Source: CAYTZH01 sp964442285 (GTDB lineage: Bacteria > Myxococcota_A > UBA9160 > JAFDET01). From it: a DNA stretch of 24,705 nucleotides. Location of the stretch: positions 1 to 24,705 of the forward strand of contig CAYTZH010000056.1 of assembly GCA_964442285.1 (NCBI GenBank), in the 5' to 3' direction. Below, in pieces: positions 6,795-17,781 of the stretch. Below the pieces are notes generated by a model. That model worked only from the letters and a program-made list of their open reading frames with translations. It searched no databases and was not told the DNA's origin. The translations under genes were made by a program, and so were the position numbers. The first letter of the stretch is position 1. Every line of letters begins with the position of its first letter.

Positions 6795-7283
6795 ATGCGC
6801 GAGCGACTCAACGCGAACGACTACGAGCTGACCGACCGGGTGATCCACATCAACCGCGTCGCCAAGGTGGTGAAGGGCGGGCGCCGCTTCAGCTTCAGCG
6901 CCCTGGTGGTGGTGGGCGACGGCGCCGGCATCGTGGGCGTGGGCCTCGGCAAGGCCCACGAGGTGCCGGAGGCCATCCGCAAGGGGGTCGAGCGGGCCCG
7001 CAAGCATCTGGTCCGGGTGCCCCTGGTGAACGGCACGCTGCCCCACGAGATTCTCGGACGCTTCGGCGCGGGGAAGGTGCTGCTGAAGCCCGCCTCGCCG
7101 GGGACCGGCGTGATCGCGGGCGGTCCCGTGCGCGCGGTGGTGGAGTCGGCCGGGGTCGCCGACATCCTCACCAAGACCCTCGGCACCAACAATCCCCACA
7201 ACGTGGTCAATGCCACCATGGCCGGGCTCTCCTCTCTCCGCGATCCGGAGGCCCGCCTGGCCGAGCTTCAGGGTGCGGCATGA
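6795..7283 (+). CDS. rpsE: 30S ribosomal protein S5
   Basis: The product is 162 residues. It has the S5 N-terminal domain signature VIHINRVAKVVKGGRRFSFS, the GLGKAHEVPEAIRKGVERA helix and the C-terminal domain with GTGVIAGGPVRAVVESAG. S5 helps form the mRNA entry tunnel and influences decoding accuracy. The 14-base gap after rplR contains the ribosome binding site GGGGAAGG. The stop overlaps the rpmD ATG (ATGA). Confidence 0.98.
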   Translation: MRERLNANDYELTDRVIHINRVAKVVKGGRRFSFSALVVVGDGAGIVGVGLGKAHEVPEAIRKGVERARKHLVRVPLVNGTLPHEILGRFGAGKVLLKPASPGTGVIAGGPVRAVVESAGVADILTKTLGTNNPHNVVNATMAGLSSLRDPEARLAELQGAA

Positions 7284-7465
7284 GCCAGCCGGGACGCGTC
7301 AAGGTGAAGCTGGTGCGGAGCCCGATCGGCTACGACCGGCGCCAGCGCAAGAGCGTGCGCGGCCTGGGACTCCGGCGTCTCCACCAGACGGTGGAGCTGG
7401 AGGACAACCCGTCCGTGCGCGGAATGATCGACAAGGTCAAGCACCTCGTCGTGGTGGAGGGTTGA
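7280..7465 (+). CDS. rpmD: 50S ribosomal protein L30
   Basis: The product is 61 residues, the usual length for the short bacterial L30. It shows the pattern KVKLVRSPIGYDRRQRKSVRG followed by LGLRRLHQTVELEDNPSVRGMI and the HLVVVE ending. L30 binds 23S rRNA domain II. The ATG overlaps the rpsE stop by four bases, and rplO begins two bases after its own stop. L30 is missing in some lineages, so its presence is mildly informative. Confidence 0.97.
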   Translation: MSQPGRVKVKLVRSPIGYDRRQRKSVRGLGLRRLHQTVELEDNPSVRGMIDKVKHLVVVEG

Positions 7466-7467
7466 GG

Positions 7468-7907
7468 ATGCTGGATCGGCTCTCGCCGAACCCCGGGGCG
7501 CGCACCCGGCGCAAGCGCGTCGGGCGCGGGCCCGGCTCGGGCGTCGGCAAGACGTCGGGCCGCGGCGTGAAGGGGCAGGGCAAGCGCTCGCCCGGGCGGG
7601 AGACCCCGCTCTGGTTCGAGGGTGGTCAGATGCCCATGGCGCGCCGACTGCCCAAGCGGGGCTTCCACAACCGCACCCGCACCGCGTGCGAGATCGTCAA
7701 CGTCGGGGGCCTCGCGGCCTTCGGCGACGGTGCGACCGTCGACCCCGAGGTGCTCGCAACGCGCGGCCTCATCCGCGGCTCGGGCGCGCCGGTGAAGCTG
7801 CTCGGGGAGGGCGATGCGCCGAAGAACCTGACCGTCCGGGTGCACCGGGTGAGCGCCTCCGCGCGCGAGAAGGTCGAGGCGGCCGGCGGAAAGGTGGAGA
7901 CGCTCTC

Positions 7908-7911
<4 letters not shown>
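7468..7911 (+). CDS. rplO: 50S ribosomal protein L15
   Basis: The product is 147 residues. The glycine- and arginine-rich N terminus with RKRVGRGPGSGVGKTSGRGVK, then FEGGQMPMARRLPKRGF and the C-terminal VTVRVHRVSASAREKVEAAGG-like stretch (NLTVRVHRVSASAREKVEA) identify L15. It is a late assembly protein that organises 23S rRNA. The start is ATG 7468, two bases after the rpmD stop. The stop overlaps the secY GTG. Confidence 0.98.
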
Positions 7912-9217
<1,306 letters not shown>

Positions 9218-9221
<4 letters not shown>

Positions 9222-9787
9222 GTCGTCCGCGCATGCTGCTGATCGGCCCGCCGGGGGCGGGGAAGGGCACCCAGGCCAAGCTCCTGGTGGAGGCCTTCGG
9301 GATTCCCCAGATCTCGACCGGCGACATGCTGCGCGCGGCGGTCGCGGCGGAGTCCGCGGTGGGTCGCGAGGCGAAGGGCTACATGGACCGGGGCGAGCTG
9401 GTGCCGGACTCGGTGGTGATCGGCGTCGCCGAGGACCGGCTGCGCCAGCCGGACGCCGAGGGCTTCGTGCTGGACGGCTTCCCCCGCACCGTGGCCCAGG
9501 CCGAGGCCCTGGACGACCTGCTCGAGCGCCTGGCCCGGCCGCTGGAGCGCTGCGTGGTGATGAAGGTGGCCGAGGACGAGCTGGTGGCGCGGCTGCTCAA
9601 GCGCGCCGAGATCGAGGGCCGCTCGGACGACACCGAGGAGGCCATCCGCACCCGCATGCGCGTCTACCGGGAGCAGACGCACCCCCTGGTGGACTACTAC
9701 GCCCGGCGCGGCCTCGTGCGCGAGGTGGATGGCGTGGGCGCCGTGGACGCGGTGTCCCGGCGCATCGCCGAGGCGATCGGTCGATGA
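9218..9787 (+). CDS. adk: Adenylate kinase, short-lid type
   Basis: The product is 189 residues. It converts AMP and ATP to two ADP in the cytoplasm. The P-loop GPPGAGKGTQ lies at residues 10-19, followed by STGDMLR, DGFPRT and GRSDDTEEAIRTRM. The lid is the short version: the roughly 27-residue insertion with zinc cysteines seen in long bacterial enzymes is missing, and the protein is correspondingly shorter than the 214 residues of E. coli. The ATG overlaps the secY stop. The position between secY and map is conserved in many bacteria. Confidence 0.98.
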
Positions 9788-10569
9788 TGGCGACGGCGAT
9801 CCCCGTGAAGACCCGGCAGGAGCTGGCCAGCATGCGCGAGGCGGCCCGCCACGTCGCGGAGATCCTGCTCGAGCTGCGCGATCTCGCCAAGCCCGGGGTG
9901 ACCACGGGAGAGCTGAACGCGGCGGCCGAGCGCTCGATCGCCCGGCGGGGTGTGGCCTCGTCCTTCAAGGGCTACGATCCCCACGGTCTGCCCCCGTTCC
10001 CGGCGGCCGTCTGCATCTCGGTGAACGAGGAGATCGTCCACGGGATTCCCGGCCCGCGGGAGCTCTCCGAGGGCGACCTCCTCAGCCTCGACTTCGGCGT
10101 CTCGGTGGACGGCTACCACGGGGACTCCGCGGTCACGGTCCCGATCGGCGACGCTCCGCCGGAGGCCCGGCGGCTGATCGAGGCCACCCGCGCCTCGCTG
10201 TACTGCGGCATCGAGCAGATGCGGCCGGGCGCGCGGCTCTCGGACATCGGGCACGCGGTGGAGAAGCGGGCGGAGGGGGCGGGCTACAGGGTGGTGCGGC
10301 AATTCGTGGGGCACGGCATCGGCCAGCGCCTGCACGAGCCGCCCCAGATTCCGAACTTCGGGGATCCGGGGCGCGGCCCGCAGCTGCAGGCCGGCATGGT
10401 CTTCGCGGTGGAGCCCATGCTGTGCGCCGGGACGGCCGAGATCGAGATGCTCGAGGACCGCTGGACGGCCGTCACCGCGGACGGCCGGCTCTCGGCGCAT
10501 TTCGAGCACACGATCCTCGTGACCGAGGACGGTCCCGAGGTGCTCACGAAGGTGGCCGGCTCCCACTAG
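9784..10569 (+). CDS. map: Methionine aminopeptidase, type I
   Basis: The product is about 261 residues. It removes the initiator methionine from new proteins. The two-metal ligand set is visible: the aspartates in LDFGVSVDGYHGDSA, the histidine in GHGIGQRLHEPP, and the glutamates in VFAVEPML and HFEHTILV. There is no N-terminal zinc-finger extension. Tandem ATG codons at 9784 and 9787 leave the start uncertain by one residue; 9784 overlaps the adk stop. The gene infA, often next in this operon, is not present before rpmJ. Confidence 0.98.
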   Translation: MMATAIPVKTRQELASMREAARHVAEILLELRDLAKPGVTTGELNAAAERSIARRGVASSFKGYDPHGLPPFPAAVCISVNEEIVHGIPGPRELSEGDLLSLDFGVSVDGYHGDSAVTVPIGDAPPEARRLIEATRASLYCGIEQMRPGARLSDIGHAVEKRAEGAGYRVVRQFVGHGIGQRLHEPPQIPNFGDPGRGPQLQAGMVFAVEPMLCAGTAEIEMLEDRWTAVTADGRLSAHFEHTILVTEDGPEVLTKVAGSH

Positions 10570-10586
10570 GGGGGCGGGAGGTGGAC

Positions 10587-10700
10587 ATGAAGGTGCGGGC
10601 TTCGGTCCGGAAGATGTGCGCGAAGTGCCGGATCATCCGGCGGCGCGGCGTCGTCCGGGTGATCTGTGAGAACCCCAAGCACAAGCAGCGACAGGGCTAG
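10587..10700 (+). CDS. rpmJ: 50S ribosomal protein L36
   Basis: The product is 37 residues: MKVRASVRKMCAKC, then a basic stretch and VICENPKHKQRQG. The zinc-binding form is present, with ligands C11, C14, C27 and H33. L36 binds 23S rRNA near the peptidyl transferase side. A strong ribosome binding site GGGAGGTGG (10576-10584) precedes the ATG. It follows map directly, with no infA. Confidence 0.97.
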   Translation: MKVRASVRKMCAKCRIIRRRGVVRVICENPKHKQRQG

Positions 10701-10709
10701 GAGGTCGCG

Positions 10710-11093
10710 ATGGCACGCATTGCAGGTGTCGACCTGCCCCGGAACAAGCGGATCGAGATCGCCCTCACGTACATCTTCGGCGTGGGTCGCACGTCGGCCG
10801 CGAAGATCTGCGAGACGGCGGGCGTGGACGTCGGCACCAAGACCGACCAGCTCGGCGAGGGCGAGGTGATCCGGCTGCGCGAGATCATCGAGCGGGACTA
10901 CCAGGTGGAAGGCGACCTGCGCCGCGAGGTGAACCAGCAGGTCAAGATGCTCATGGACATGGGCTGCTACCGGGGCCTGCGCCACCGCCGTGGGCTTCCG
11001 GTGCGAGGCCAGCGCACCCACACCAACGCGCGCACCCGCAAGGGTCCGCGCAAGACCGTCGCGGGCAAGAAGAAGGCCCCGACCAAGAAGTAG
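10710..11093 (+). CDS. rpsM: 30S ribosomal protein S13
   Basis: The product is 127 residues. Motifs are ARIAGVDLPRNKRIEIALTYI, the FGVGRTSAAKIC segment, and the C-terminal CYRGLRHRRGLPVRGQRTHTNARTRKGPR region (about residues 90-117) with a lysine-rich tail. S13 forms head-to-50S bridges and contacts P-site tRNA. A near-perfect Shine-Dalgarno, AGGAGGT (10699-10705), overlaps the rpmJ stop, one of the strongest in the window. This gene starts the alpha-operon portion. Confidence 0.98.
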   Translation: MARIAGVDLPRNKRIEIALTYIFGVGRTSAAKICETAGVDVGTKTDQLGEGEVIRLREIIERDYQVEGDLRREVNQQVKMLMDMGCYRGLRHRRGLPVRGQRTHTNARTRKGPRKTVAGKKKAPTKK

Positions 11094-11099
11094 ACGAGC

Positions 11100-11483
11100 A
11101 TGGTGAAGAAGGGCAGCAAGAAGAAGGTCAAGAAGAACGTGCAGAGTGGGATCGCCCACGTCCAGTCCACGTTCAACAACACGATCATCACGATCACGGA
11201 CGTGGGCGGGAACGCCCTGGCGTGGTCGAGCGCCGGTCAGCAGGGCTTCAAGGGCTCGCGCAAGTCCACGCCCTACGCGGCCCAGATCGCCGCCGAGGAG
11301 TGTGCCAAGAAGGCCATGGAGCACGGCGTCCGGAGCGTGGCGGTCTACGTCAACGGTCCGGGTGGCGGCCGCGAGTCGGCGCTGCGCGCCATGCAGACCG
11401 CGGGGATCAAGGTGACGCTGATCAAGGACGTCACGCCCATCCCCCACAACGGCTGTCGGCCGCCCAAGCGGCGGAGGGTGTAG
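11100..11483 (+). CDS. rpsK: 30S ribosomal protein S11
   Basis: The product is 127 residues. A lysine-rich N terminus (VKKGSKKKVKKNV) is followed by GIAHVQSTFNNTIITITD, then KSTPYAAQIAAEECAKKA, and the end reads PIPHNGCRPPKRRRV. S11 lies on the platform near the mRNA exit and the E site. The Asn-Gly pair near the C terminus is at the place where E. coli S11 carries an isoaspartate. It follows rpsM after six bases. Confidence 0.98.
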   Translation: MVKKGSKKKVKKNVQSGIAHVQSTFNNTIITITDVGGNALAWSSAGQQGFKGSRKSTPYAAQIAAEECAKKAMEHGVRSVAVYVNGPGGGRESALRAMQTAGIKVTLIKDVTPIPHNGCRPPKRRRV

Positions 11484-11489
11484 AGCAGG

Positions 11490-12116
11490 ATGGCGAGATA
11501 TCGAGGACCCGCGTGTCGGCTGTGTCGCCGGGAAGGGAGCAAGCTCTTCCTGAAGGGCGACCGCTGCTTCAGCGAGAAGTGCGCGATCGATCGGCGCAAC
11601 TACCCCCCGGGCCAGCACGGACAGGGGCGGACCCGCTTCTCCGACTACGGCGTGCAGCTCCGGGAGAAGCAGAAGGTGCGCCGGATGTACGGCGTGCAGG
11701 AGAAGCAGTTCGCGCGCACCATGGCCAGGGCCAGCCGCATGAAGGGCCGGGCGGGCGACAACCTGCTCTCGCTGCTGGAGCGGCGGCTCGACAACGTGGT
11801 GTTCCGGCTCGGCTTCGCCACCTCGCGATCCGAGGCGCGCCAGCTCGTGCGCCACGGCCACTTCCTGGTGAACGGGCGCAAGGCCATGACGCCCTCCATG
11901 TCCGTGCGGGAGGGCTGGACGGTGACCCTGATCGAAGGGTCCCGTGAGGTCGCGCGGATCGTGGGCGCGCTGGACGCCGTGGAGCACCGCAGCGTTCCCC
12001 AGTGGCTGGAGCTGGACAAGGACAGCTTCGAGGGCACGGTGAAGACGCTGCCGGCCCGCGACGACATCACGCTGCCGGTGCAGGAGCAGCTCATCGTCGA
12101 GCTCTACAGCCGCTAG
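11490..12116 (+). CDS. rpsD: 30S ribosomal protein S4, zinc-binding form
   Basis: The product is 208 residues. S4 starts assembly of the 5' domain of 16S rRNA and helps form the mRNA entry pore. The N terminus has four cysteines at residues 9, 12, 26 and 31, the zinc-site spacing known from Thermus S4, followed by the RRNYPPGQHGQ segment. The S4 RNA-binding domain carries RLDNVVFRLGFATSRSEARQLV and GHFLVNGRK. Rarer spacing or loss of these cysteines defines the zinc-free form, so this organism uses the zinc form. A 43-base gap with a hairpin separates it from rpoA. Confidence 0.98.
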   Translation: MARYRGPACRLCRREGSKLFLKGDRCFSEKCAIDRRNYPPGQHGQGRTRFSDYGVQLREKQKVRRMYGVQEKQFARTMARASRMKGRAGDNLLSLLERRLDNVVFRLGFATSRSEARQLVRHGHFLVNGRKAMTPSMSVREGWTVTLIEGSREVARIVGALDAVEHRSVPQWLELDKDSFEGTVKTLPARDDITLPVQEQLIVELYSR

Positions 12117-12124
12117 GCCTGGGT

Positions 12125-12155
12125 AGCTCGAGCTTCGAGAAGACTCGAAGGGGGG
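12125..12155 (+). promoter_or_regulatory. Candidate RNA switch over the rpoA ribosome binding site
   Basis: CTTCGAG (12133-12139) and CTCGAAG (12144-12150) form a perfect 7-bp hairpin with loop AAGA. Its 3' arm supplies the AAG of the rpoA Shine-Dalgarno AAGGGGG (12148-12154), so the hairpin would mask part of it. A competing pairing, CTCGA (12127-12131) with TCGAG (12135-12139), would release the site. No U-tract follows, so a terminator is unlikely. Control of rpoA translation is an inference. Confidence 0.4.
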
Positions 12156-12159
12156 ATTC

Positions 12160-13188
<1,029 letters not shown>

Positions 13189-13190
13189 CC

Positions 13191-13592
13191 ATGAGACACC
13201 GCAAGGGAGGCGTCAGGCTCGGCCGGACGAGCGCCCATCGCAAGGCGCTCTACCGGAACCTGGTGACGTCGCTCCTCGAGCACGAGCGGATCGAGACGAC
13301 CGACGTGAAGGCGAAGGAGGTGCGTCGGCTCGCGGATCGCATGATCACCCTGGGCAAGCGCGGCACGCTGCACGCCCGCCGCAGCGCGCTCCGGGTGATC
13401 AAGAGCCGCGACGTGACGGCGAAGGTCTTCGACGACCTGGCACAGCGCTTCCGCGAGCGGCCGGGTGGATACACCCGGGTCCTCAAGGTGCGGCGGCGGG
13501 TCGGCGACAACGCGCCGCTCTCGATCGTCGAGCTGGTGGAGGGCACCGCGCCCGCCAGCGAAGAGCCGAAGAAGCGCCAGAAGAAGGGCTAG
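13191..13592 (+). CDS. rplQ: 50S ribosomal protein L17
   Basis: The product is 133 residues. It starts MRHRKGGVRLGRTSAHRKAL, continues with RNLVTSLLEHERIETTDVKAKE and LADRMITLGKRG, and has the GGYTRVLKVRRRVGDNAPLSIVEL stretch near the end (about residues 92-115). A short lysine- and glutamate-rich tail follows. L17 lies near the tunnel exit. It is normally the last gene of the alpha operon, but here the next gene starts one base after the stop and no terminator is visible. Confidence 0.97.
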   Translation: MRHRKGGVRLGRTSAHRKALYRNLVTSLLEHERIETTDVKAKEVRRLADRMITLGKRGTLHARRSALRVIKSRDVTAKVFDDLAQRFRERPGGYTRVLKVRRRVGDNAPLSIVELVEGTAPASEEPKKRQKKG

Positions 13593-13593
13593 C

Positions 13594-14136
13594 GTGCCGT
13601 CGCGCGCCGGCGTGGCGGTGGTGGCGGCTCTCGTGATCCTGGGGGCCGCCCTGGTCCTGCTCTCCACGGATACCCCGGCTCCCTACGTGGAGGCCGGCAC
13701 GGTCGCCCCCGAGTTCCGCCTGGCGGACCTCGAGAGCGGCGAGCCGGTGCCCCTGTCGTCGTATCGGGGCCGCGTCGTCCTCCTCAACTTCTGGGCCACC
13801 TGGTGCAAGCCGTGCGAGGACGAGATGCCGAGCATGGAGGCCCTGTACCGGAGCCTCGCCGGGCAGGCCTTCGAGCTCGTCGCGGTGTCGGTGGACGACG
13901 ACGTCGAGCTGGTGCGCGCGTTCCGCAGCCGCCACGGCCTCAGCTTCCCGATCCTGCTCGACCCCGCCCGGGCCGCCGCCGATGCCTACCAGACCTTCCG
14001 CTTCCCGGAGACCTTCCTCATCGACGCCGAAGGCCGGGTGATCCAGCGCTACGTCGGTCCTCGGGACTGGTCCGGGCCCGAGTACGCGAACCGCATCCGG
14101 CGCCTTGTCACGGCGGGGGCCGATCCCGTACCTTGA
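13594..14136 (+). CDS. TlpA/ResA-type membrane-anchored thiol-disulfide oxidoreductase
   Basis: The product is about 180 residues from GTG 13594, with AAGGG five bases upstream. Residues 6-23 form one hydrophobic N-terminal span (VAVVAALVILGAALVLL), which anchors the thioredoxin fold outside the cytoplasmic membrane. The redox motif is in NFWATWCKPCEDEMPSM, with cysteines at 71 and 74. A later FRFPETFLID holds the cis-proline. Such proteins reduce disulfides in the periplasm, often for cytochrome c maturation, but no cytochrome genes are nearby, so the substrate is unknown. It follows rplQ by one base, so it probably shares the ribosomal transcript. Confidence 0.85.
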   Translation: MPSRAGVAVVAALVILGAALVLLSTDTPAPYVEAGTVAPEFRLADLESGEPVPLSSYRGRVVLLNFWATWCKPCEDEMPSMEALYRSLAGQAFELVAVSVDDDVELVRAFRSRHGLSFPILLDPARAAADAYQTFRFPETFLIDAEGRVIQRYVGPRDWSGPEYANRIRRLVTAGADPVP

Positions 14137-14157
14137 GCCGGCCTTCCTGGGGGAAAG

Positions 14158-14448
14158 GTGAGAGCATTCCTGGTGGTCGCGCTCCTGCTGCTCGGAGCGG
14201 CCGCCTCCATCGCGCTCGACCGGGAGTCCGGCCTGACGGCCTGGCTCACGCTCCGGCGCGAGGTGGCCGCGGCCGACCTGCGCATCGCCACCCTGCAGGC
14301 CGGGATCGACGCCCGGCGGACCGAGGCCGAGGCCCTCGAGCACGACCCGTGCGCCCAGGAACGGGCGATCCGGGAGGACCTGGAGCGGGCCCGCCCCGGG
14401 GAGGTGGTCGTGCGCTTTCCGGGGTCCCAAACCCCCCGATTTCCTTGA
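14158..14448 (+). CDS. FtsB/DivIC-like septum formation initiator
   Basis: The product is 96 residues from GTG 14158, just after GGGGGAAAG. It has one N-terminal membrane span (AFLVVALLLLGAAASIAL, residues 3-20), then a short coiled-coil region (about 30-60, LRREVAAADLRIATLQ) and the typical ending HDPCAQERAIREDLERARPG with GEVVVRF. This matches the FtsB/DivIC family in size, topology and the dP-x-E-x-x-A-R-x-x-L-x-x-x-x-P-G-E pattern. FtsB joins FtsL and FtsQ at the division site to activate septal wall synthesis. It is close to argS and a SPOR gene. I am fairly sure of the family and less sure of orthology. Confidence 0.75.
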   Translation: MRAFLVVALLLLGAAASIALDRESGLTAWLTLRREVAAADLRIATLQAGIDARRTEAEALEHDPCAQERAIREDLERARPGEVVVRFPGSQTPRFP

Positions 14449-14452
14449 CGAA

Positions 14453-16213
14453 ATGGCGTCGGAGGGGCACTCTCCCGGGGTCGTGAAGGACCGTCTCCTC
14501 GAAGCCCTGCGCAGCGCCGTCCGCCACCTGCTCGACGATGCCGGGGACGGCGGGGAGCTGCCCGATTTCACCCTCGAGGTGCCCCGCAACCCCGAGCACG
14601 GGGACTTCGCCTGCAACGTCGCCATGCTGCTGGCCAGGCGCCTGGGCGCGCGGCCCCGGGACCTGGCGGCGCGGCTGGCCGAGACCCTGGGCGATGCCGG
14701 GGGGCTGGTCGAGGCGGTGGAGGTGGCCGGCCCGGGCTTCCTCAACGTCCGGCTCGCCGACTCCCGCTGGCAGGGCCTGCTGCGCGAGGTGCTGGCGGCG
14801 GGCCGCGCCTATGGCCGCCGGGAGGCCGGCACGGGCCCGGAGGTCCAGGTGGAGTTCGTGTCGGCGAATCCCACCGGCCCCCTCACCCTGGGTCATGGGC
14901 GCCAGGGCGTCCTCGGCGACTGCGTCGCGCGCCTACTCGAGGCCGCCGGCGCCCGGGTCACCCGTGAGTACTACTTCAACGACGGCGGCCGCCAGATGCG
15001 GGTCCTGGGGGAGTCGGTGCGGGCCCGCTACCTGGAGCGCCTCGGGCGTGCCGCCGCGCCGCCGGCGGAGGCCTTCGGGGAGGGCGCCGACTGGCCCGAG
15101 ACGATCGACGGTCTCCCCGTGGTGTTCCCGAAGGACGGCTACCAGGGGGAGTACATCGCCGACATCGCCGGCGACCTGCACGCGGCCCACGGCGAGGGCC
15201 TGCTCGGGGAGCCCGGGGACGGACGCTTCCGGGAGGTCGCCGAGATGGAGATCTTCGCCGGGATCCGCCGCACCCTGGAGGAGATCGGCATCCACTTCGA
15301 CGTGTTCTTCAACGAGAAGACCCTCTACCAGGAGGGGAAGCTCGAGGAGGTCGTCGAGGCGCTCCGGGCGCGGGGCCTGGTGTTCGACGAGGACGGCGCC
15401 GTCTGGCTGCGCGCCACGGCCCTGGGCCTCGACCGCGATCGGGTGCTCGTGAAGAGCACGGGAGAGCCCACCTACCTGCTGCCGGACGTCGCCTACCACC
15501 GGGAGAAGTTCCGCCGGGGCTTCGAGCGGGTGATCGACGTCCAGGGCGCCGACCACTACGCGCAGTTTCCGTTCGTCCGCGAGGCGGCCGCGGCCCTCGG
15601 TTGTCCCGGCGAGGCCATCGAGCTGGTGATGCACCAGTTCGTGACCCTGACCCGGAGCGGCGAGCAGGTGAAGCAGAGCACCCGGCGCGCCACCTACGTC
15701 ACGGTGGACGAGCTCCTCGCCGCCGTCGGCCCCGACGTCTTCCGCTTCTTCATGGTGCAGCGCAAGGCCGACGGCCACCTGGATTTCGACCTCGACGTGG
15801 CGGAGTCCACCGACTGGAAGAAGAACCCCGCCTATACCATCCAGTACGCCTACGCGCGGACCCACGGCATCGAGCGCAAGGCGGCCGAGTGGGGCGCCGC
15901 GATGCCGGGCGCGGACGACGTGGATGCCTCGCGGCTCGCGCTTCCCGAGGAGATCGAGCTGCTCAAGAAGCTCGGCGAGTATCCCGACCTGGTGCAGCGG
16001 GCTGCGGAGGCCCGCGAGCCCCACCACGTGGCCTACTATCTGCGGGAGCTGGCCGGTCTGTGGAATCCGTACGTCCAGGACGGCAGCCGACACCGGGTGC
16101 TCTCCGACGACGCGGGCCTGACCGCCGCGCGGCTCGGGCTCACCCTGGCGGTGCGATCCGTGCTGGGCGCCGGCCTGGACCTCCTGGGCCTCTCGTCCCC
16201 CGAGCGGATGTAG
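14453..16213 (+). CDS. argS: Arginyl-tRNA synthetase
   Basis: The product is about 586 residues. It charges tRNA-Arg in the cytoplasm. The N-terminal domain that binds the tRNA D-loop has EVPRNPEHGDFACNVAM. The class I active site has VEFVSANPTGPLTLGHGR (residues 133-150), where the first His of HIGH is Thr. The KMSKS position reads KQSTR (residues 407-411). LDFDLDVAE and the anticodon-binding domain with YYLRELAGLWNPY follow. ATG 14453 lacks a clear Shine-Dalgarno and lies four bases after the ftsB-like stop; GTG 14483 (residue 11) is an alternative start. Confidence 0.97.
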   Translation: MASEGHSPGVVKDRLLEALRSAVRHLLDDAGDGGELPDFTLEVPRNPEHGDFACNVAMLLARRLGARPRDLAARLAETLGDAGGLVEAVEVAGPGFLNVRLADSRWQGLLREVLAAGRAYGRREAGTGPEVQVEFVSANPTGPLTLGHGRQGVLGDCVARLLEAAGARVTREYYFNDGGRQMRVLGESVRARYLERLGRAAAPPAEAFGEGADWPETIDGLPVVFPKDGYQGEYIADIAGDLHAAHGEGLLGEPGDGRFREVAEMEIFAGIRRTLEEIGIHFDVFFNEKTLYQEGKLEEVVEALRARGLVFDEDGAVWLRATALGLDRDRVLVKSTGEPTYLLPDVAYHREKFRRGFERVIDVQGADHYAQFPFVREAAAALGCPGEAIELVMHQFVTLTRSGEQVKQSTRRATYVTVDELLAAVGPDVFRFFMVQRKADGHLDFDLDVAESTDWKKNPAYTIQYAYARTHGIERKAAEWGAAMPGADDVDASRLALPEEIELLKKLGEYPDLVQRAAEAREPHHVAYYLRELAGLWNPYVQDGSRHRVLSDDAGLTAARLGLTLAVRSVLGAGLDLLGLSSPERM

Positions 16214-16223
16214 GAGCGGTGGT

Positions 16224-16806
16224 GTGACCGAGTCGGTGGAGCGCGGGCGCCGGAGCGGATGGTGGACCGCCCTGATCAGCCTGTTCGGGGCCTCCCTGCT
16301 GGTGGTCGTCGGCTTCGCGCTGGGTCTCGTGGCGGGGGCCTCGTGGGAGGAGCCGGACCTGCTCATGGACCACCTGGAGGGGGAGACGACCGAGGTCCTG
16401 CTGGCCCAGCTTCGCGGGGAGGCCGAGTCCGCGGAGGCGGGGAGCGTGTCGGCGGCACCCGTGGGGGCCGAGCCCGCTGTGTCGGCGGCACCCGTGGGGA
16501 GCGAGCCCGCCGTGTCGGTGGCGCCGCCGGTGGCCGCGGCGCCGCCGGTCCCGGTGCCCGCGGAGGGGTCGATTCCCGACGGCTTCTCCGTCCAGGTCGG
16601 CGCCTTCCGGGAGCGGGAGGCGGCGGACACCCTGGTGGGTCGCCTCTCCGAGCGCGGCTTCCCGGCCTACGTGGCGGTCGGATCGCCCGAGGGCGCCCAC
16701 CGCTGGCGGGTCCGGGTCGGCCCGGTGGCGACCCGCGACCAGGCGGACGCCATGGCCGATCGGCTGAAGCGCAACGAGCGCCTGCCCACCTGGGTGGTGA
16801 CCCACG

Positions 16807-16814
<8 letters not shown>
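16224..16814 (+). CDS. SPOR-domain membrane protein, FtsN-like topology
   Basis: The product is 196 residues from GTG 16224, with AGGAG (16212-16216) seven bases upstream. A short cytoplasmic N terminus is followed by one membrane span (about residues 15-38, LISLFGASLLVVVGFALGLV), an acidic segment, an Ala/Pro/Val linker with an 11-residue tandem repeat (VSAAPVGAEPA), and a C-terminal SPOR domain (about 117-195) starting GFSVQVGAFREREAADTLV. SPOR domains bind denuded septal glycan. Topology resembles FtsN, but no FtsN-specific activation motif can be confirmed. It follows argS by ten bases and overlaps the next gene by eight. Confidence 0.85.
16446..16520 (+). repeat. 33-bp in-frame tandem repeat in the SPOR protein linker
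   Basis: Units start at 16446, 16479 and 16512, each opening GTGTCGG. The first two are nearly identical over 33 bases, and the third is cut short after about nine. Each encodes VSAAPVG(A/S)EPA. The repeat extends the periplasmic linker without shifting the frame, so length variation between strains is possible. Confidence 0.85.

Positions 16815-17777
<963 letters not shown>

Positions 17778-17781
<4 letters not shown>

Noticed and set aside
13465..13593. A longer TlpA-like protein starting inside rplQ
   Set aside because: The added N-terminal residues would be the out-of-frame basic tail of rplQ; GTG 13594 has its own ribosome binding site and places the membrane anchor at the N terminus.
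14420..14447. Possible terminator GGGGT-CCCAA-ACCCC at the end of the ftsB-like gene
   Set aside because: The stem has only five pairs, lies within coding sequence, and has no proper U-tract; argS follows four bases after the stop.
14445..14473. TTGACG before argS as a -35 box
   Set aside because: The hexamer 17 bases downstream (CACTCT) is a poor -10, and it would lie inside the argS coding sequence.
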